Below are positions 56,702 to 64,000 of a stretch of 64,000 nt of DNA, piece by piece. The notes below the pieces were generated by a model. The model worked only from the letters and a program-made list of their open reading frames with translations. It ran no database searches and was not told where the DNA came from. Location of the stretch: contig JARBJD010000027.1 in the NCBI GenBank assembly GCA_033064195.1, positions 248,001-312,000 of the forward strand. The letters run 5' to 3'. This DNA is from Blattamonas nauphoetae. Lineage: Eukaryota; Preaxostyla; Oxymonadida. Within the stretch, counting starts at the first letter, position 1. Each line of letters opens with the position of its first letter. The translations under genes and the position numbers were made by a program.

Positions 56702-57565
56702 TTCCGAATCGTGGTTTGATCGTACAGCTAACTTCCATTTACGGACATACCTTTTCAAGTTCTTCTCCTAATCTGTTGTTTTGTCGATCTCCGCATTGGA
56801 GCTCATTTTCCGATCAACAGTAATTGATTGAAAGCGAGAGATGAAGTGAAATAGGCATGAATAAAGCGTATGTGGATGGCGTTTTGGTCGAACACTATTG
56901 TCCAATCTGCTTCAACCACAACACTTCGACTGATCCCTTGTCATTCCGAAACCCAGTTGTAATTCCGAGACAGAGAGGAGATGGGATGTCGGTGAAGATC
57001 CCAGGCTGTTCACTCGGATCGCTGCAGTCTGCCCAAAGTCTTTACACGATTTTGTCGGAAAGATCAGGATACTCGGAGAGAGTTGAGAGGGCTGAGTTGA
57101 GAGCGGATTTGTTTGTCAGAGAGAGGCCTGAAATAGAATGGAAGGTCAAAATGCGGGTGATCTCATCAAGCAGTTTGCACATCAATATTTCAGTCTCCTT
57201 GTCCCAATCGCGAATGAGGAGAGGAATGCGATTCCAGGATGGAGTGAGAGCAATCATCGAAGGATCTGACTTCGAACTTGAGAATTCTTTCAAGACAGAT
57301 GCAATTGATGAGGCCATTGTGATTGAAAAATACCGACCCATAAAGTTTTTTTTCTCAAAAAAGTTCAAGAAAGTTTGAAACATTCACTCGTATTCCTGAA
57401 GTAATCACATTGATAATCGACTCTTCATTCAAGATGTTTTCGTTTCGAGGCGATATCCTTCCGCGGCCACCACATTTCAAAAGATTTCTTGGTTATGGGA
57501 TTTACTATGAACGAATGTTTCACTGAGATCAGTTGTACATTGACGAGAGAAACAAGGAACCTCAG
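55490..57565 (-). repeat. Segmental duplication of the kinase + helical/SPRY pair
   Basis: This block matches about 9600-19190 once the insertions there (10229-14992 and 16600-18841) are removed. Shared sequence includes both coding regions, the intergenic spacer (CTAATCTGTTGTTTTGTCGA, GAAAGCGAGAGATGAAGTGA) and the upstream flank (GTTTCGAGGCGATATC, CGCGGCCACC). The match ends in the kinase tails on one side and near ACAAGGAACCTCAGAAT on the other. Confidence 0.8.
56898..57317 (-). pseudogene. Helical/SPRY gene, copy 2, internally deleted
   Basis: The start MASSIASVLKEFSSSKSDPS at 57317 and the helical part (LLIRDWDKETEIL ... STLSEYPDLSDKI) match copy 1 without the hAT insertion, which confirms the insertion site there. 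From about 57050 downwards most of the SPRY region is missing: short pieces equivalent to copy 1 positions near 16.0-15.8 kb are joined directly, and the frame is lost. It sits head-to-tail upstream of kinase copy 2, exactly as copy 1 sits upstream of kinase copy 1. Confidence 0.65.
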
Positions 57566-58463
57566 AATTACACAATTGTTTCAACAAATTTTCTAGGCAC
57601 GTCGAATTGTGAGATGAAATTGGCCAATTGGCAGGAGTGAATGGTAAAAAGAAAAAGATAGTTAAGACAAAGAATAAAGGATCTCATCAGGCTGAACATT
57701 ACAATCTTGTCTCTGCGAATCCTTCTTTCCTTTGGTGCCCACAACATCGTTCGTCGCGGCGTCTGCTGGAGGTTCAATCTTGTCGTCATTCGATTCTCCA
57801 TCCTGCCCAGCCCATCTCCAGAATCATTACTTCATAGCAAATCAATTGTCCTTGTGTCATTGTCAGTGTTCGAGAGATCGATTGGATTAGAGGCCATTCA
57901 TTGTGGGGAGAACAACTATCCATCTCTTCCCCAAAAATCAAATTTGTTGAAATGTCGGCTGTGATCGAAGTTCCTTATGGATGTGTGTTCCATCTTCACT
58001 TCTCGAAGTTGATTCATGTTTTCTTCTGTGCTCAGACTCGTTCGTGAAACCAATCAACTCTGGAGGCTTCGGAAGTGTTGTGGAAATGATGGAGAAATCG
58101 ACGCAGGAACATTATGCGGGAAAGATGATTCCATGTGTGACACCAAAAGACAAAGAAAGAATCGATCGTGAAGTTAATCGACTTCGAAAGTTCGTCCATC
58201 CAAGAATTGTGAAACTTAAAGAAGTGGCCACAATGGGGAACATGAAAGTGATTGTGATGGAACTGGGAGGACAGTCGCTTGCCAGGTTTATGAAAGACTT
58301 CACAAAAAGGAAAGTTCTGATGCCTCGTGATGTGTGTTCATTGTTATTTGATTATTCGTTGTTTTGTTGATTTTTAACAATTTTTTCTCTCTTTTCTTCT
58401 AATTTAATGATTGGTGCAATATGCGTTGGTTTTCAGGATGTTTATCGAGTGATGGTGGATGTG

Positions 58464-60182
58464 CAGACCTTTGAGATTGATCTCATCGATCTCAGCTTTT
58501 TTGATCTCAGAAAATAACTAGTGTTTAAATTCTCATAAAACTCGAAAGAACGAAGTAAAAGACCCACTATCCGTGTTGATTTTTGTTTATAAGCACTTTC
58601 ATTGAACTCTCGAGATGAATCGTCCCACAATAATTCTTCTTCCCGTTCCGATTGAAGAACTGGATGAATCCCGCTTTTTCGTCAAATAATTGTTTTAATT
58701 CCACCGCGACGGATCTCCTATACCATTTCTCGACGATTATTTCTCTCTTAGAGTGATTTATTCAGCAGGTTCACATTCGTTGTTCATTTGTCTATTAGTC
58801 TTCGAGATTTCTTCTCTTTATCACGATCTTCAGTCCTATTTTGTCTTGGTTAATCTGTCATTTCCATTATTTCTCTCTTTATTTCCATCTCTCCCAGATA
58901 ATCTGTCAGTGACGAGTGAGATCTCAAAAGACGCGAAGAAACCGCCTCTCTCGAATGACTCCAGCTCATTTCTGCGGACTCTCCTCGGATTTTGGGAATG
59001 CGATGATTGCTGGTGCAGATGAACAGGTTCTATGATCGCCTCCAATCGTCCAGAAATGGCTTGCTCTTTTGGGTTCGTCGTTCTCGACGTGGCTGTCTTT
59101 GACTGTCACATCGTCAACCGTCCTCTCTCCAAACTATTTCTGGCGTTCCTGAACGATGCATTGTGATCAGATTATCTTTCACAATCTCGACATTCGAACC
59201 ATCTCAGAAACACATTCACTGTATCTCGTCGAAATGGGGTGTGCCCCATATTCCCGCCCTCCACAGCCACCCACTCTTGGTTTTATGACCATATCGCTCG
59301 TTGACTCTCCTCTTGGTCAGTACTCTCGTTCCTGGAACCGATCAGCAAACCGCTATCCAAAATCGAAGAATACAAACAACTCCAGACGACTTGTTTGTCA
59401 ACACAAGGTTTTCTCTGCCTGGTCCATCGTCAGAGATGGAGCAACTTGTTGCGCAACTGGTTCCTGCCGTTCGAGAGCGTGTTCTTTTCTCGAAGCAAAA
59501 AGAAAGTCATCAGACACCGCAACTCTCGTTCTGATGTCGATTCTGGAGAATGGCCAAGTTGGATAGTCAATGAATGGAAAAGAAGGATCAGAGATACACC
59601 CGAGGCGCTGTTCAGATTGCGCTTTTGGAAGTCTGAATAATCGCGCGATTTGTCGCCATTTGGACTGAGCATGCATTGAATCAATTTTACCGACGATGAG
59701 GAACTCCATCACGCCAACGCTCCTCCAAACGAGCTCACTCCTCCTACACGACGCCATTTCCTTCACAACAGAAGGATCGATCACAGATGATCCCCCTCTC
59801 TCTCCACTCTCGCAGTTGAGCAAGCAAACGCAGAAATTGCGCAAAGAGGAAGTCAAGTTAGTGGAACCTGCGAATGATGTCGAGAGCGAGCACTGGGGGA
59901 TGGAACTGGAAGATGAGGAGGAAGGCCGAGATCATGACGGAGCATTGGCCAACACGACAGACAATCTAATGCAAAAGTTGAGTGAATTTTCCTCTTTTCA
60001 GTGTTTATTCTATCGCACTACGACCATTTCGCTTTTACAAGATTCTTTTTTTGACTATTCGACACAACATTGAGACAAATATAGATACGCTTAATTAAGT
60101 CATTGATCTCAGTCCCAAAAACCGGAACTGAGATCGATCGATCTCAGTTTCTGCTTGATTGATCTCATGTATCAAAGGTCTG
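58464..60182. mobile_element. hAT-type element in the third kinase gene (TSD TGGATGTG)
   Basis: Ends CAGACCTTTGAGATTGATC... and ...ATGTATCAAAGGTCTG, with an exact 8-bp duplication TGGATGTG (58456-58463 and 60183-60190). GATCTCA motifs cluster at both ends. The 1.72-kb interior has coding-like pieces (e.g. WPSWIVNEWKRRIRDTPEAL near 59560, and an acidic ELEDEEEGRDHDG near 59910) that are not a recognisable transposase and could be captured host exons. Confidence 0.85.
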
Positions 60183-60594
60183 TGGATGTGTCATCGGCGC
60201 TAAATTGTATGCACAACCACGAAAGCGGAGCGACAGCACATGGAGACGTGAAGATGGAAAACATTCTTCTCTTCCCTGGGGGACACTTCAAACCGTGTTT
60301 GTCTTTCTCCCCATTCACTTATTCTTGTTCTCTCATCATTTTCTGATTTCTCTTCTCTCCACCAATATATAATGATTATCACCTTCATTTTCTTTCCATC
60401 TTTATTTTTTTTATTTTTATTGTCAATATTAATTTTCGTTCTTTTTGGAGTTCAGGTGATTTGGGGGCTGCAGAATCGGAAGATGTGAGCAGCACGCGTT
60501 CGGTGATGTCTCAACTGTATGTGTCGCCGGAACGAATGGAATCGGAAACAGGAAGGGCGACGTGCTCCTCGGATGTGTGGGCGTTGGGGATTGT

Positions 60595-61356
60595 CAGCCA
60601 CGGACAAAAGTTTACGGGCACCCAAGTCTGCATTTATGAACAGGTGTTTTTTTCTGATTTTTTTTGAAACACTTCACAACAATGAAAGATAGTCCTTAGT
60701 GAAATATAAAACCAATATAGTGTGGTGAAGTGAAAATCAGGAAGAGAGGTCGAGCCGAATTGGGAGGAAAATTTGATGAGGGTGACAAGAACACATCTCC
60801 TCTCTGTGGAAGAGGAGATGTGAGGAGGTGAGAGTGTTTCTACTCTCAAAAATTGAATGGCTCCACTCCTTATTGAGAAAATGTTGGAGATGTCGTCGAA
60901 ACGAGCAAAATCTATCTTCCGCATCTCGAGTCAATCATCCTTGTGGACATACCAAACTCATTCTCTTGTCTCAACAACATGTATTCTCTCTCAATCTCAA
61001 AAGAAACGACGAGCTGTAGTGAAAACCAATCATTGACACTTTCGTTGTAGTTCGACGACATCTCCAACATTTTCTCAATAAGGAGTGGAGCCATTCAATT
61101 TTTGAGAGTAGAAACACTCTCACCTCCTCACATCTCCTCTTCCACAGAGAGGAGATGTGTTCTTGTCACCCTCATCAAATTTTCCTCCCAAGTCGGCTCG
61201 AACTTTCCTCCTGATTTTCACTTCACTAGACTCTTTTTGTTCGATATTTTGGAAATTGCTGTCTTCCAATGTTGTGAAGTGTTTAATGAAAGATTAGAAA
61301 AAGTTGATTGTTCATAAACGCGAACAAGGGTGCCCGGAAACTTTTGTCCATGACTG
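60595..61356. mobile_element. Foldback Tc1-related element with about 310-bp arms
   Basis: The left end CAGCCACGGACAAAAGTTTACGGGCACCC and right end CAGTCATGGACAAAAGTTTCCGGGCACCC (reverse complement) resemble the Tc1-like element at 36786 (CAGTCACGGACAAAAGT). The arms extend about 310 bp with the innermost part almost perfect. The flanks are TGT (60592-60594 and 61357-61359); removal restores the kinase frame ALGIVLHRLLFGEPPF. It is 762 bp and non-coding. Confidence 0.8.
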
Positions 61357-62348
61357 TGTTCTTCACCGGCTTTTGTTTGGAGAACCGCCTTTCAAAAGTC
61401 AGAATGCGGCTCGATTGTTTCGATAGATTGGGTTGTTCCGAGTGTCGATGATTGGGTCGAGTTGTGGAGGAGAAGAACGCGCACTCCTGATGCGAATGTT
61501 GGATCCTGTTTATTCTATTCCTCCTTCATTCATCTTCTTCATAATTTGTGTTTTTCTTGTATTCTGTTCAGAATCCAACAACTCGAGTGACGAGTTCTCA
61601 ATTCTCTTCTTTTGGAGTGTTTCGTTGTCTTGTGAACACCCCTTCCGCAGTTTGGAGACTAAAAGACGCTGACGACCAAGAACACCATTCCGAGAAAGAG
61701 AAATTGGAAAAAGAACTCGAAAAAGAAAAGACTACGCACAAAAACGAGCATAATCATGCCATGGAAAGCCTGGAAGTCGAAAAGAACGCTCGGACACAAG
61801 CTGAAAGATTGAACATGCAAATGGAAGAAGAACTGAGAACTCTGAAAGAGAAATTCTCACAGTTGGATTCTGAAAGAAATGAAGTTCTCGCGAAAGTGAC
61901 CAGACTGGAAGAAAGTCGAACTCCATCACGGTCATTCTTTTCCAGGAAACGGAAAGAACAACCAACCTCGACAGAAGTGAACACTTCGCCTCGTTCGCCG
62001 TTTCGATCACCACAAACAAAACAAGAAACTGGAACACACATCAAAATCGGAGCTGCCGTGATCGAGCATTTCAAACGTGATGAATGGACCGTGTCTGGAA
62101 ATGTCTTCACGAAAGCGCAAAAATCATATGCATCTCTTGTTTCGTTCGATTTTGGGGAAGTTGTGGCTCGTCTGTCGCTCACAATCGGAAGCAGGCCGTC
62201 CGACAATTTCGCAGTTGGGATCATCTCGTCCAGTCTTATCAACGAGTCTCTCACAACATACTTTCCACTACTGAAAGGAGGAGCAGCGTGGGATTTGTTC
62301 CCCTCTTTTCGAGGTGCCATGCAAAACGATGTGGGTGATTCTAAATGA

Positions 62349-62880
62349 AATGTTACTTGTCACTATGGTGCGTCTCAAAAAATCAAAAATTGCACAATTT
62401 GCATTCAGCTGCTTTCATAGTAGTGTCAATAAAGCACGCCATGTCAATAATTCACGATCTATGAGGAAATGACTGGTGAGAACATTCTAAGGACAGGGCT
62501 AGACGATTTCGAGATATAGAGGTCAAAGATCTGTGGAGAATGTGTTTTTTTATGTGCAATGGGTTGATCAAGACGAAGTATGCCCATTTCTCCTTTACAC
62601 TTGAATTAAGCAAGCTTATTATGATGAAAATAACATTAAACTTGAATTGAATCTAAAGATAAGATATTTTGAAAATAGATCGAACAAGTGACGAAATGGG
62701 ATTGATCGTCATCCACCTCCTCCGTGTTTGATTTAGTTCGCTCTTAGCTCTCATCCTTGACATCCTCCTTCTTTTCTCCCCCTTGCCGCTCTTCTTGTTC
62801 CGCTCATCCTTCTCGCTCTTCTTGTTTTTCATTTCCTGTTTCACTCTGACTTCTTCGCTCTTGCCTGCTGTCTTTCCTTC
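62349..62880. other. Stretch without a supported gene
   Basis: AT-rich sequence between the broken third kinase gene and the next minus-strand gene. Its right part (62653-62880) could be the Lys/Glu/Arg-rich end of that gene read past its stop, but I cannot support an exon. Confidence 0.35.
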
Positions 62881-64000
62881 TCAATCCTTCTCTTCATTCT
62901 GTTTTCGAACCTTCTCCAACTTGCAACCTCGCTTCACAATCTCCATATGAAGAGTCTCCTTCACTCGCTGGTCCAAAATTTGAACAGCACCCAACTCCTC
63001 TCTCCCCTTCACTTGCGGCTCGTCTGTCTTGTCCCTCCGATCAGCCACAGCGGAGTGTCTGTTCTGTTCGAAGAACGAGTAGCACGTTCGGAAGATCTTT
63101 GTGTGTTGGCCATCGTAGGACACAGCGGCATTCAGATCGAGGAAGGTCTGACTTTGCACTGCGTCGTCCCAAACAGCTGAAAATGATAGAAAGGAGAGAA
63201 GATGAAGAGGAGAAAGGAGAGAGAGGATGATAAAGAGAAAGGATGGGATGGAGAGGAGAAGAAAGGGAGGAAATGAACAGACTGTTGCTCTCGTCGCTCA
63301 TGATGATTGACTTCAATATCTGTCTGATCGACCATCGCCGCACCTGCCTTCGTCGGTGTGTCGTCCTCTCCCATCTTCTTCCTCTTCCAGTGAGCCACCT
63401 TGCTGAGATGGGACAGCGATTCCGAAGACGAGTCAAGGACATAAATGAGAAGAGAAGAAGGCAGACCGCATCCTGTCAGCTCGGCCAGGTGTCCAGATTC
63501 TTTGGCTTCAATGACGAGACAGTCAAATGTCTTCTCGTTAACAATCACACAGAACAGCAACGAAAAGTAGAGATGGGATGATTGCTTGTGATGTGATAAA
63601 TGAAGAGGAGAGGTGGGAGAGTGCATTGTGCGATTGGTCTGCGTAGGATGGGGATGACGATGAGGATGTCTTCACCCTGAACAACACGAGAGAAAATAAG
63701 AACGACTGAAGGAATGCAATCGAGGTGAATAGATTAATCAGAACAAATCATCAGAAAGACAAATCAAAAGACAACAAACCGAGCGTGATCCGAGATGAGA
63801 GCGAAGACGAAAGCGAGTAAGTAGTGAAGAAGCGTGAATCTGAACTGTCTGCACCCAACATCACTCTCCGGCGTGTTTGTGAGCGCTGTTGTCGACGGAA
63901 GACTCGAAGAGCACGCTTGGATGATGGACATCGAAACTGTGTCCTCGTTCCCTGGTTTGAAGACAGAGTTCTTTGTTTCTTTAACAAAAACGCTGACGCA
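62881..64000 (-). CDS. Unrecognised multi-exon gene (5' end beyond window)
   Basis: Coding-like blocks on the minus strand: TVSMSIIQACSSSLPSTTAL...FRFTLLHYLLAFVFALISDH (to about 63780); a block near 63560-63290 (EKTFDCLVIEAKESGHLAEL ... MVDQTDIEVNHHERREQQS); and 63175-62881 (QTFLDLNAAVSYDGQHTKIF...QNRHSAVADRRDKTDEPQVK, ending QNEEKD*). T/C-rich sequences with GTTTGT starts and CAG ends separate them, in keeping with the window's introns. The family is not recognised. The coding frames in the middle block are not fully resolved, so exon ends are approximate and the gene may be longer at either end. Confidence 0.4.

Larger units (their letters stand above)
57952..62348 (+). pseudogene. Third kinase/coiled-coil/SPRY gene, split by a hAT element and a foldback element
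   Basis: Exons: 57952-57982 (MSAVIEVPYG), 58036-58331, 58437-58463 plus 60191-60296, 60456-60594 plus 61360-61507, and 61572-62348. The kinase has NSGGFGSVVEM, HYAGKMI, TAHGDVKMENIL (catalytic Asp and Asn), CDLG in place of DFG, YVSPERME and SSDVWALGIV. Then come NPTTRVTSSQF, a Glu/Lys coiled coil (61680-61900) and the first half of a SPRY-like domain (SFDFGEVVARLSLTIGSRPS ... DNFAVGIISS) that stops early. Two elements interrupt it (58464-60182 and 60595-61356); both can be removed in frame. A TAG lies in frame after NAARLFR just past the second. Tiny first exon, intron positions and order match the kinase-SPRY gene at 3.8-8.9 kb. Probably dead. Confidence 0.7.

Overview
The window looks like nuclear DNA of an intron-bearing protist, most likely an oxymonad (Preaxostyla) of the Blattamonas type. 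Three things suggest this. First, there are large secreted proteins made of cysteine- and serine-rich beta-helix (pectin-lyase-like) repeats, some ending in a transmembrane helix and a kinase-like tail. Second, there is a family of Ser/Thr kinases fused to coiled coils and SPRY-like domains. Third, spliceosomal introns are short (about 37-160 nt) and begin mostly GTTTGT or GTGTGT. Species is inferred by eye from family resemblance only. Stops include TGA and TAA, and I see no good evidence for a changed code.

Layout: 1-3.6 kb holds two beta-helix/Ig-like/TM surface proteins in tandem (the first cut by the window edge). 3.8-8.9 kb (minus) is a kinase with a coiled coil and about four SPRY-like modules. 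9.1-15.6 kb (minus) is a second kinase split by a 4.76-kb composite TIR insertion. 15.8-18.9 kb (minus) is a helical/SPRY gene split by a hAT-type element that itself carries another hAT-type element. 19.3-23 kb (minus) has an unrecognised small gene and a 1027-residue disordered protein. 24.3-36.2 kb (plus) is one giant receptor-like gene (signal peptide, beta-helix ectodomain, TM helix, degenerate kinase) broken by four transposons. 36.8-39.3 kb is a Tc1-like element with an apparently intact transposase and two hAT MITEs inside it. 39.5-49.5 kb (minus) is a small secreted-protein gene exploded by nested transposons and capped by a 129-bp-arm palindrome. 49.8-52.8 kb (minus) is a PUF/Pumilio RNA-binding protein. 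53.6-54.9 kb (plus) is a multi-exon coiled-coil protein. 55.2-57.6 kb (minus) is a second, insertion-free copy of the kinase plus a deleted copy of the helical/SPRY gene. 58.0-62.3 kb (plus) is a third kinase/coiled-coil/SPRY gene broken by two elements. 62.9-64 kb (minus) is the 3' part of an unrecognised gene.

How it fits together: the host genes fall into two signalling-like groups, surface beta-helix receptors (one with a cytoplasmic pseudokinase) and cytosolic kinase-SPRY proteins. Both belong to multicopy families that are being duplicated and disrupted. The dominant story is transposon archaeology. At least seven hAT-type insertions with exact 8-bp duplications, a DD34D mariner, a DD34E Tc1-like element, long-TIR foldback elements, a TIR family with tandem subterminal repeats and no visible target duplication, and a composite element lie inside genes. 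In several cases removing the element and one target-site copy restores the host reading frame exactly, which fixes the ends to the base and implies young insertions. Coordinates of exon and element ends were read by eye and may be off by a base or two.
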